A stretch of DNA of 45,600 nucleotides from an uncultured Bacteroidia bacterium (GTDB lineage Bacteria; Bacteroidota; Bacteroidia; Bacteroidales; F082), in assembly GCA_902802535.1 (NCBI GenBank), contig CADCML010000013.1, forward strand, positions 1 through 45,600, read 5' to 3'. Positions 1 to 7,022 of this stretch are shown one piece after another (position 1 is the stretch's first letter; every line of letters begins with the position of its first letter). The position numbers and the translations under genes were made by a program. The notes under the pieces are model-generated. The model was given only the letters and a program-made list of their open reading frames with translations, was not told the origin of the DNA and did no database searches.

Positions 1-162
1 CCGACCAAAAACTCCATCAATGAAAAATGTTCAAGAATACGTGAAGCGTTCCTGAAACATTTCGATGCCGCATACGCTCAATATTATTACATTACAGGCA
101 AGCGTGGCGAGCCAAAGAAAATAACCTTGCCTCGTGAATTAGTGGATTGGCAAGCCTTGTGA
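1..162 (+). CDS. C-terminal end of an unrecognised protein (partial)
   Basis: Frame 1 is open from the window edge to a TGA at 160-162, giving the last 53 residues of a protein that starts outside the window. The tail is basic and aromatic (AQYYYITGKRGEPKK then LPRELVDWQAL). I do not recognise the family. No start codon is required because the gene is cut by the window edge. It is followed after about 75 bases by small membrane-protein genes in the same orientation, so it may head that block. Confidence 0.5.
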   Translation, partial: PTKNSINEKCSRIREAFLKHFDAAYAQYYYITGKRGEPKKITLPRELVDWQAL

Positions 163-237
163 AAATCGGAGGCAAAAAACGGCTTGAAGTATTTTTGCGG
201 CACAAATAACAATTATCAACGCAAAAATATTTCAATC

Positions 238-444
238 ATGGAAAAAGGTACAAAAATCATCCTCACAATCATCATCGTCGTCGTTTTCATCGGCTTGTCA
301 GCAGTTGTCACTGGAATAAGAAACGACGCTGGAGCAGCCACTCCTGGCATTTTTGGTATCATTTTGTTTGCAGCACTCATCGGTGGGCTTCGCGCCGTTT
401 GGAAAAAAGACAAAGACGAAGAGAACCATCCTGAAACGCATTAG
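238..444 (+). CDS. small two-helix membrane protein, hypothetical
   Basis: 68 codons starting at ATG 238 (MEKGTKIILTIIIVVVF). The same frame is open upstream to 184, but the upstream part has no hydrophobic character and the ATG at 238 begins directly before the first membrane helix, so I chose it. Two hydrophobic segments (about residues 6-24 and 34-50) are separated by a short polar loop and followed by a charged tail (KKDKDEENHPETH). This topology fits a small inner-membrane protein. No function can be assigned. It is 14 bases upstream of another tiny membrane protein gene. Confidence 0.5.
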   Translation: MEKGTKIILTIIIVVVFIGLSAVVTGIRNDAGAATPGIFGIILFAALIGGLRAVWKKDKDEENHPETH

Positions 445-458
445 ACAACATTATAATC

Positions 459-578
459 ATGGAAGAATACAAAGACGAACACACCTCATTTGAAGGAACA
501 TCGAAGCTCAATACTATTATTGGCACCGTCTTTGGTGTATGCTTTTTGGGAGCATTGTGCATATACTCTATTTTATAA
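459..578 (+). CDS. 39-residue single-pass membrane peptide, hypothetical
   Basis: ATG 459 to TAA 576-578, 39 aa. The N-terminal half is acidic and polar (MEEYKDEHTSFEG); the C-terminal half is one hydrophobic helix ending at the stop. It sits 14 bases after the preceding small membrane-protein gene and 12 bases before the next gene, which is operon-like spacing. Because it is short, chance cannot be excluded. Its start, helix and gene spacing are the only support. Confidence 0.4.
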   Translation: MEEYKDEHTSFEGTSKLNTIIGTVFGVCFLGALCIYSIL

Positions 579-590
579 AACAAACCTATC

Positions 591-1199
591 ATGATTCCAG
601 GAGATGCAAAAATTATCAAATGTCCATTTTGTGGCGCAAAAAAGGAATTGATGACATTGTTGTCAGGTAATACCTTTGGGGCTCGATATTGGTCTGATGG
701 GAAAATGATTGCTGAAATGTTACCTCAAGTGTCTCCAGTTCAAAAATGTCCAGAGTGTGGAAAGTACTACTTTGAATTCTTACAACCTTATGAATATGGT
801 GAAGACAGTTCTTTTAATCTTGGAGAAATGTCATACCGAGAATGGTTAATTGACAAAGACCATAAAGATCTTATGCAATCTGTTAAGTTTTGGTTGGTTC
901 AGGCCTATAATGACAATTTTAGGGATAGTTCCGAACCAGCTCTCTCAAAAGAAGAGGATATTTTTGTTGCAAGCATCATCAATGAATATGTAGAAAAGCA
1001 GAATTGGAGCGGTAACAACTCGCTTCTAGTGAAAGCAGAGTTGTACCGAGAAGCCGGAGAGATGGAAAAATGCTCTACGGTCTTATCTGAAATCGACCAA
1101 GAAACACTTCAAGATTTTGAAGCAAAAATCTTTGCAGCGATTAAAGAAAAGATGGAACAAGGAGACAGAAGAGTGTTTGAGTTGTCTTTTTTATATTGA
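591..1199 (+). CDS. zinc-ribbon-like hypothetical protein
   Basis: 202 aa, ATG 591. Near the N-terminus there are two CxxC knuckles, CPFCG (about residues 11-15) and CPECG (about 53-57), which together can hold one zinc ion as in zinc-ribbon proteins. The C-terminal 120 residues look helical and TPR-like (VKAELYREAGEMEKCSTVL), with no motif I can name. Codon use is AT-rich, like its neighbours and unlike the housekeeping genes further right, which suggests an accessory block. The function is unknown; the zinc site is inferred from the cysteine spacing only. Confidence 0.6.
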   Translation: MIPGDAKIIKCPFCGAKKELMTLLSGNTFGARYWSDGKMIAEMLPQVSPVQKCPECGKYYFEFLQPYEYGEDSSFNLGEMSYREWLIDKDHKDLMQSVKFWLVQAYNDNFRDSSEPALSKEEDIFVASIINEYVEKQNWSGNNSLLVKAELYREAGEMEKCSTVLSEIDQETLQDFEAKIFAAIKEKMEQGDRRVFELSFLY

Positions 1200-1235
1200 T
1201 TCTAGAACCAAAGCAATAACAAAATAATAAAGAAA

Positions 1236-2558
1236 ATGCAAACGAAACACCCAGATGGCGACAATCTATTGGATTTTGACGAGGCCTTGGACATGCTTAA
1301 AGCGTCGTTGTCGTTGGAAAATAACCCAAAATACATTCCGCCCGTTGAAACCGAACCCACGTTTGGCACTTATCCTTATTGGTGTCTGAGTCAAGCCGCG
1401 CGGATTTTGTGGACTAAAGTGAATGAATGGGAGGCAAATTTGCAAAAATTTCACTTCGTGACAAATGATGAATGGCCTTTCGTTATTGCTATGTTGAACG
1501 GCATGTCGCAATACGAACTACAGATGTTTGCCGAGAATATGCCGGATGGCAGTATTAAATGGCAAGCCGAACGTTTGTGGTACCGGCTTTATTCCAAGGA
1601 AAGAAAAGAACCTCTGAGAAATGAAACCATTGATGATTTGATAGTGAAGTTTCGTAATGAAGATCCAAACGAGTATCCCAGTGCCAGAGACAAACTTATG
1701 ACCCGATTTGGGGTACAATCGTATGTCGATCAAGTCAAAATCATCAAAGCTTTGCTCAGGGGTGAGGATTGCGACCGAGAATGGTGCTACGAGACAATGA
1801 AAACATGGTGGAGTGACGAACTGATCCTTGATGTCCAAAGAGTATGGGAAACCTTCCATGAAAAGGAATGTGCCAGTATTGTTGCCAGAAAACTTCCCTC
1901 AAGTTATGTCATCACCCATCGCGATGAACTTGAAAAAAAGGATTATGCTTCGGTGTGCCTGCGTTTATGTACCGATGAGAACTGTCAAGTTGATGATACG
2001 CGACTCAATAGGACAGAATTCATCGAAATCGTAGCTCATAACCACTGGAAGATTGACGACATCGATGCCGACGAATTGCTTTTTGGCTATCTGTTGGAAG
2101 TGTTGAACGGTAAGGTTAGCTACTGCATCGACCACCATAAGCATAACGCAACATTTGGTTACTTCGATTATTCCATACAATCTGAAAGGATGAAATATAG
2201 ACCCCGCTTGTTATTCATTAAATCAATAGAAGAGTATGTCATTGCCTTGGGAAAAGCGGGCAAAACCAACACGATTGTCATGTTTTATCGATGGAGCAAG
2301 CATGTAGAGCAATTGCTGGATGACTATCTCTCCGATTTTGCCATTGCCGAGAAGCTATCCGGGTTGATGAAGGATGACTTCAGAGCTTATCAGGATTGGA
2401 TTTGGAAAACCTTTAAATCCTTGGCCCTGCAAAGCTTCCCATTTGATGTCAATGAGTTTCGGAACACACACAACAAATACCATTTTTCGAATCATGATAA
2501 ATCGTATTATTATGGGCGAAATTGGAGAGAAGACATGTTTATGGGGATTTTTAAATAG
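1236..2558 (+). CDS. 440-residue helical hypothetical protein
   Basis: 440 aa, ATG 1236, rich in Trp, Tyr and acidic residues, without signal peptide or membrane helix, so probably cytoplasmic. I do not recognise any domain. It follows the zinc-ribbon gene by 36 bases in the same direction and shares its AT-rich base use. Size, helical look and clustering with small membrane proteins would fit an accessory or conflict-type locus, but that is inference from context only. Confidence 0.55.
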   Translation: MQTKHPDGDNLLDFDEALDMLKASLSLENNPKYIPPVETEPTFGTYPYWCLSQAARILWTKVNEWEANLQKFHFVTNDEWPFVIAMLNGMSQYELQMFAENMPDGSIKWQAERLWYRLYSKERKEPLRNETIDDLIVKFRNEDPNEYPSARDKLMTRFGVQSYVDQVKIIKALLRGEDCDREWCYETMKTWWSDELILDVQRVWETFHEKECASIVARKLPSSYVITHRDELEKKDYASVCLRLCTDENCQVDDTRLNRTEFIEIVAHNHWKIDDIDADELLFGYLLEVLNGKVSYCIDHHKHNATFGYFDYSIQSERMKYRPRLLFIKSIEEYVIALGKAGKTNTIVMFYRWSKHVEQLLDDYLSDFAIAEKLSGLMKDDFRAYQDWIWKTFKSLALQSFPFDVNEFRNTHNKYHFSNHDKSYYYGRNWREDMFMGIFK

Positions 2559-2616
2559 ATTTAGTGATAATTTCTTATCTTATTGAAAACAAGATAAATG
2601 AAAAAGGAAGTTGTTT

Positions 2617-2624
2617 TATTTTTG
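2617..2624 (+). promoter_or_regulatory. Bacteroidetes -7 box (TATTTTTG)
   Basis: Match to TAnnTTTG, 32 bases before ATG 2656. It favours the 2656 start of the following gene over an even earlier one. Confidence 0.4.
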
Positions 2625-2655
2625 TGGTCAATTGTACTTTGTGGCATAAACTTAG

Positions 2656-3927
2656 ATGGATAATAGGCAGTTACTTTGCAAGGTCGCAAGACAAACGAGC
2701 ACGTCTTCATCTAAACCCATACCTATGAAACCGCAGAAGAAACCCATGAAAGTCCTACTTGTCTGCTTGGCCATCATAGTTGCCATTATCGTGGTTAAAG
2801 CCATCTGGGTCAGCATCGCCACAAGGCATAATGGCGACTTTGAGAGCGAGAAGACAGACATCATGGCGCGGCGGGATTTTCTGATAGAGAAAGTGATTAC
2901 CAGCCCGCAAAAGCTTATCGATGAAATGCCCGCCATCGTCGGGCCTCAGTTCCAAGGTGAGTGGGCGTTGTATTCTTGCTCGATGCTGTCGGCGGCGTTG
3001 GTGAATACCACGTTGATTTACGATGAGGATAGGGAAGCGAACATTGCCCGTGTTGATAGCCTTATCCAGATGGTCATGTCGCAAGAACTACGGGCTTACG
3101 ACCGCGAGCGATGGGGCGAAGACCCGCTGGAAACCTTGGATGGCAAAGAGAGCCATGTCTCTTATCTCAGCCATTTGGCTTGGATGATTGGCGGTTACAA
3201 ACGCATCGGTGGCGGCAACAAATACGATGAGCTTTATCATCGACTATGCGAGACCATGAACCGCCGCATTCTTGAAAGCCCAAACATGAATCTGCCGACT
3301 TATCCGGGCGAGTGCGTGTATGTGCCGGATATGCTGGTGGCCATTGTGGCTCTTTCGGTTTATTCTCAGCAGTATGAAGGCAAGTATTACTCAACCGTTT
3401 ACCAATGGCTTGCCGAGGCCAAACAGCATTGGCTTGACAAGGACACTGGAATGCTCGCGTCGTTCTTGCCAGACGATAGAGAAGGGATGTATGAGGAAGC
3501 ACCCATCAAAGGCTCTTATTCGGCGTTGAGTTGCTACTACTTGACTTTCATTGATGAGGAGTTCGCCCGCGACCAGTATGAGAGGCTGAAGGCGAACTTC
3601 TTACAGAAGCGTCCTATTACAGGCTTCAAGGAATACCATGACAGAAGATGTTGGCTTGGGATGGATATTGATGCTGGGCCTATTATCTGCAACCTTAGTC
3701 CAACGGGAACAGCCTTTGCCGTTGGTAGTGTGACCCATTTCGAGGATTGGGCTTTAAGGAAAAAGCTTCTAAAGACGGGAGAACTTGCGGGAACTACCTG
3801 GCGCAGTGTAGGCAAGAGCCATTATCTGCTTGCCGATGTGGCTTTAGTAGGCGAGGCTATTATGCTGGCCATGAGGACAGCGATTGGATGGGAGTTTACA
3901 GCAACTCCACCGACATTGTCGCGATAG
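2656..3927 (+). CDS. membrane-anchored alpha/alpha-toroid-like protein (linalool dehydratase/isomerase-like)
   Basis: 423 aa from ATG 2656; an alternative ATG at 2725 (residue 24) begins just before the basic stretch and would also work. One membrane helix (about residues 32-50, VLLVCLAIIVAIIVV) anchors a large outside domain. The rest is helical with conserved-looking blocks: SHVSYLSHLAWMIGGYKR, PTYPGECVYVPDM and GPIICNLSPTGTAFAVG. This pattern resembles the six-hairpin alpha/alpha-toroid fold family that contains linalool dehydratase/isomerase-like proteins. The family call is from memory of the pattern and is moderate; the substrate is unknown. It stands alone with its own promoter candidate. 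Confidence 0.5.
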   Translation: MDNRQLLCKVARQTSTSSSKPIPMKPQKKPMKVLLVCLAIIVAIIVVKAIWVSIATRHNGDFESEKTDIMARRDFLIEKVITSPQKLIDEMPAIVGPQFQGEWALYSCSMLSAALVNTTLIYDEDREANIARVDSLIQMVMSQELRAYDRERWGEDPLETLDGKESHVSYLSHLAWMIGGYKRIGGGNKYDELYHRLCETMNRRILESPNMNLPTYPGECVYVPDMLVAIVALSVYSQQYEGKYYSTVYQWLAEAKQHWLDKDTGMLASFLPDDREGMYEEAPIKGSYSALSCYYLTFIDEEFARDQYERLKANFLQKRPITGFKEYHDRRCWLGMDIDAGPIICNLSPTGTAFAVGSVTHFEDWALRKKLLKTGELAGTTWRSVGKSHYLLADVALVGEAIMLAMRTAIGWEFTATPPTLSR

Positions 3928-4139
3928 TAATCTTTTGTAAAAAAACAGGAATTGTTTTCTGCATCATTCCAAATCCTCACAAATTAATTCAGCGTTTTGT
4001 TCCAAAATCTCACATTTTTAGACACGGAAATATTCCATTTCCTCAAAATGTTTGGGATGGATTGCTGCCATCTTTTCGGATTGATTTGCAGGAAATCTTC
4101 GGCATGAATTGCTACACAAGCAAATCAATATTTATAATA

Positions 4140-4154
4140 TGTATAAATTACACA
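4140..4154. promoter_or_regulatory. imperfect palindrome, second operator candidate
   Basis: TGTATAAATTACACA: six of seven arm positions pair. It matches the pattern of the perfect palindrome at 4204-4218 and lies about 50 bases further upstream of the Nudix-regulator gene. It could be a second binding site for the same regulator. Confidence 0.4.
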
Positions 4155-4203
4155 ATACAATCCGTTATAAACCAAGAAAATAGCATCATTAAATAAAAAT
4201 AAA

Positions 4204-4218
4204 GTGTAAATTTTACAC
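4204..4218. promoter_or_regulatory. perfect palindrome, candidate NrtR-type operator
   Basis: GTGTAAATTTTACAC is a perfect 7+1+7 inverted repeat. It lies just upstream of the -33 position of the operon promoter. A TTTACAC half-site recurs at 4265-4271, between promoter and start codon. Position and symmetry fit a dimeric winged-helix regulator such as the protein encoded immediately downstream (autoregulation, inferred). Confidence 0.6.
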
Positions 4219-4226
4219 ATTTTTCC

Positions 4227-4257
4227 ATTGCGGGTATCAGGAAAAGCTGTACTTTTG
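4227..4257 (+). promoter_or_regulatory. promoter of the ADP-ribose operon
   Basis: -33-like ATTG (4227-4230) and -7 box TACTTTTG (4250-4257) are separated by 19 bases, close to the Bacteroidetes primary-sigma consensus TTTG / TAnnTTTG. The start codon follows 17 bases later. Confidence 0.6.
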
Positions 4258-4274
4258 CGTCAAATTTACACAAG

Positions 4275-5090
4275 ATGGAAAAAGGAAAATACACTTACGA
4301 CTATCCGCGTCCCGCCGTGACGACCGACTGTGTGGTGTTTGGCTTCGACGGCCGCGACCTCAAAATTCTGCTCATCGAGCGTGGACTGGAGCCCTACAAA
4401 GGTGCCTGGGCCTTCCCGGGCGGTTTCCTTAACATGGACGAAACGGCCGAACAAGGAGCTTTGCGTGAATTGCGCGAGGAAACCGGACTCGACTTGAACT
4501 ATCTGAAACAGGTCGGAGCCTTCAGCGACGTCGACCGCGACCCGCGTACACGCGTCATCACCATTGCGTTCTATGCCTTGGCCAAGAAGTCGAGCGTGAG
4601 AGGCGGCGACGATGCAGCACGCGCCCAGTGGTTTCCCATCGACGACATCCCGCACCTCGCCTTCGACCACGACTACATCCTCCGCAAGACTATGGACAAG
4701 CTCAGACATGACATCCATTTCGAGCCTATCGGCTTCGGCCTATTGGACGAACAGTTCACCATCCCCGAGCTGCAACGCCTTTACGAAGCCATCCTCGGCG
4801 TGCACTTCGACCGGCGCAACTTCCACAAGAAAATGCTGCAAACCGGCATCCTTGAAGAAGTGAATGACTTTGAAGAAGCCCCTCCCTCCTATTTTGGCGA
4901 CCGCCGCGAGATGCGAAGCATGGACATAGGGGCCTTGTTTGGCGGCATGATGGCCTCCGAGCCAAAACCCTCCTACGCCGCACGCGACGACGACAGCCGC
5001 TCGACGCGCAGATGGGGCACCAAATTCCGCTTCAACAAACGACGCTACGATGAGCTCAAAGAAGACGGAAGCTTCAAACTTGAATTCTAA
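4275..5090 (+). CDS. Nudix-domain transcription regulator, NrtR-like
   Basis: 271 aa. Residues about 15-140 are a Nudix domain with an intact Nudix box: G50-x5-E56-x7-RELREETGL (64-72), so hydrolase activity may be kept. Residues about 150-225 (DEQFTIPELQRLYEAI, RRNFHKKML) are the winged-helix DNA-binding domain found in NrtR regulators, which sense ADP-ribose or related nucleotides and control NAD genes in other bacteria; a Bacteroides relative controls arabinose genes. The C-tail is basic. It is first in an operon with a VWA protein and an ADP-ribosylglycohydrolase, which argues for an ADP-ribose-type ligand. Palindromes upstream (4140-4154, 4204-4218) suggest autoregulation. Confidence 0.85.
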   Translation: MEKGKYTYDYPRPAVTTDCVVFGFDGRDLKILLIERGLEPYKGAWAFPGGFLNMDETAEQGALRELREETGLDLNYLKQVGAFSDVDRDPRTRVITIAFYALAKKSSVRGGDDAARAQWFPIDDIPHLAFDHDYILRKTMDKLRHDIHFEPIGFGLLDEQFTIPELQRLYEAILGVHFDRRNFHKKMLQTGILEEVNDFEEAPPSYFGDRREMRSMDIGALFGGMMASEPKPSYAARDDDSRSTRRWGTKFRFNKRRYDELKEDGSFKLEF

Positions 5091-5118
5091 ACCCTTAACA
5101 ATTAAACAATTAATCATT

Positions 5119-5817
5119 ATGAAAACACAAATCTACAACTTGATCATTTTAGACAAAAGCGGCTCAATGGGCAGCATCGCCAACGCCGCTATCTCTGGCT
5201 TCAACGAAACCGTGGGCGGCATCCGTTCAGCCCAAGAACGCTTCAATGACACGCAGGAGCATTTCGTCTCACTGATGATCTTTTGCGACTGCGAGAAGAA
5301 ACTCGTTTACGACAAGGTGCCTGTCGCCAAAGTCAAGGAACTGACGAGGAACGAATACCGTCCCTGCTGCTGCACACCTCTTTATGACGCCATGGGCATC
5401 AGCATCAACGCTTTGTACAACGCCATCAAGGACAAGGAAGATGCCACCGCTGTGGTCACCGTCATCACTGATGGGTTGGAGAACGCCTCGAAGGAATACA
5501 ACGGGGCGACCATCAAGGCCCTCGTGGAGCGCATGAAGGACGAGGAAGGTTGGAGTTTCGCCTACATCGGTGCCAATCAAGACGTCAACGCCGTGTCGAA
5601 GTCGCTCAGCATCGACGACGCCATCGCCTTCGAGTACGACGAAGCCGGAACGCGCCAAGCCTTTGAGCGCGACACCAACGCCAGAATGAGGAAATTCGGC
5701 CTCATGAGCGCCATGTTTGCCCACACCAGCGGCATGACCCGCGAAGAGCGCAAGACCTACCGCTCAAAATCCAACAAGGAAAATTCCTACTTTGAGGAAG
5801 AAGACAAAAACGCCTAA
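5119..5817 (+). CDS. VWA-domain protein with intact MIDAS
   Basis: 232 aa. The frame is open from 5050, overlapping the previous gene, but ATG 5119 is preceded by an AT-rich gap and begins directly at the first VWA strand (MKTQIYNLIILDKSGSMG), so I use it. The metal-ion-dependent adhesion site is complete: D12-x-S14-x-S16, T86 (CCCTPLYD) and D118 (VITDG). No signal peptide is seen, so it is cytoplasmic. Such stand-alone VWA proteins act as metal-dependent interaction modules; the partner is unknown. It is 28 bases after the Nudix regulator and 11 before the ADP-ribosylglycohydrolase, so the three are probably co-transcribed and functionally linked. Confidence 0.85.
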   Translation: MKTQIYNLIILDKSGSMGSIANAAISGFNETVGGIRSAQERFNDTQEHFVSLMIFCDCEKKLVYDKVPVAKVKELTRNEYRPCCCTPLYDAMGISINALYNAIKDKEDATAVVTVITDGLENASKEYNGATIKALVERMKDEEGWSFAYIGANQDVNAVSKSLSIDDAIAFEYDEAGTRQAFERDTNARMRKFGLMSAMFAHTSGMTREERKTYRSKSNKENSYFEEEDKNA

Positions 5818-5828
5818 AACGACACGCC

Positions 5829-6683
5829 ATGTTAGGAGCAATTATTGGAGATACCGTTGGCTCGGTATACGAATTCCACAACATAAAGACCACACACTTT
5901 CCTCTGTTCAACCCGCAGAGCAACTACACCGACGACAGCATCATGACCATGGCCATAGCCCAATGGCTACTGAACGACCCGCAACACGGCATGGAAACCT
6001 TGGAGGCCATCTTCCTCGACTTCGCGAAGAAATACCCCTGCCCCATGGGCGGTTACGGCGGTGGTTTCAGCCGTTGGCTGTTCCATCCTGAAAGGCTGGA
6101 CGACTACGACGGTGACGGAACGCTTCAAGGCAAGCGTCATCCCTACAACTCGTTCGGCAACGGTGCCGCCATGCGTTGCAGTGCCAACGGTTGGATGTTC
6201 GACACCTTGGAAGAAACCGAGCGTGTGGCAGGGCTGTCGGCAGCCATCACCCACAGCCATCCCGAGGGCATCAAAGGTGCACAATCAACGACAGCGGCCA
6301 TTTTCATGGCACGCAACGGCAAGAGCAAGGATGAGATAAGAGATTACATATCAACGAAATACGGATACAACCTCAACCGCACCTGCAATGAAATCCGCCC
6401 TGTTTACGACTGGGATTCCTCGTGCCAAGGCACGGTGCCGGAGGCCATAGTGGCCTTCATGGACAGCACCGATTTCGAGTCGGCCATCAGGCTGGCGGTC
6501 TCATTAGGCGGCGACAGCGACACCCTCGCCTGCATCACGGGCGGCATCGCCGAGGCCTTCTACAAAAAGATTCCAAACGGCATGGCTTTGAAAATTTGGG
6601 AGCTTATTCCCGATGATTTCAAAGACATCCTTAGGAAAATGGAGGCACAGACGAGCTATCAATTGCCGAACATTCTGAAATAA
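5829..6683 (+). CDS. ADP-ribosylglycohydrolase family protein (DraG/ARH-like)
   Basis: 284 aa, full length for the family. The two-magnesium site is visible: T34-D35-D36 (NYTDDSIMT) near the N-terminus and D229-S-D231-T232 (GGDSDTLAC) near the C-terminus, with a glycine-rich GAIIGDTVGS start. Family members remove ADP-ribose from proteins, nucleic acids or small molecules. It is cytoplasmic (no signal). It is last in the operon behind the Nudix regulator and VWA gene and is followed by a strong terminator. The free ADP-ribose it would release is the kind of ligand NrtR proteins sense, which suggests a feedback loop (inference). Confidence 0.9.
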   Translation: MLGAIIGDTVGSVYEFHNIKTTHFPLFNPQSNYTDDSIMTMAIAQWLLNDPQHGMETLEAIFLDFAKKYPCPMGGYGGGFSRWLFHPERLDDYDGDGTLQGKRHPYNSFGNGAAMRCSANGWMFDTLEETERVAGLSAAITHSHPEGIKGAQSTTAAIFMARNGKSKDEIRDYISTKYGYNLNRTCNEIRPVYDWDSSCQGTVPEAIVAFMDSTDFESAIRLAVSLGGDSDTLACITGGIAEAFYKKIPNGMALKIWELIPDDFKDILRKMEAQTSYQLPNILK

Positions 6684-6710
6684 GGGGAAACCATATAAAG
6701 ATTATGAGCA

Positions 6711-6747
6711 AGCCGAGAAAAGCGGGGACTTTTCTCGGCTTTTGATT
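6711..6747 (+). terminator. Rho-independent terminator of the ADP-ribose operon
   Basis: Perfect 12-bp stem (6711-6722 with 6729-6740, AGCCGAGAAAAG / CTTTTCTCGGCT), 6-base loop, then a T-rich run. It lies 27 bases after the operon's last stop codon. Confidence 0.85.
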
Positions 6748-6939
6748 TGAATCATTTGTTAGGCAAAGCCTTGATATTTTCCATTACAACGATATTCGCA
6801 AATTTCTACTATTTCGACGCAAAACCACAAAAAATATCGATTCGTTGCCACTTTTGGTTTTCATCTCTTCCTTTCAATCCTTCAAACACCTCACCGGCAT
6901 CACAGAAATGCCGTCATCCCTTTTATATGAAAAATCTCC

Positions 6940-6947
6940 TATTTTTG
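6940..6947 (+). promoter_or_regulatory. orphan -7 box in the 6684-7022 gap
   Basis: TATTTTTG matches TAnnTTTG but no plus-strand gene follows; it points into the 3' end of the minus-strand DUF1016 gene. Apart from the terminator at 6711-6747 and this box I see nothing else in the gap. Confidence 0.3.
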
Positions 6948-7022
6948 CAAAAACAATCATAACAAACTAAAAACAAACAAATTGCAGAAATACAAACATT
7001 CTCATTTGGGAACTTGGCAAGT

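Noticed and set aside
2598-2663. 21-codon frame starting MKKEVVLFLW
   Set aside because: Very short, contains the promoter box of the next gene, and runs into that gene's start; chance cannot be excluded.
3747-4196. Open frame of 149 codons overlapping the end of the toroid-like gene
   Set aside because: It begins inside a well-supported gene in another frame and its unique part has no coding character.
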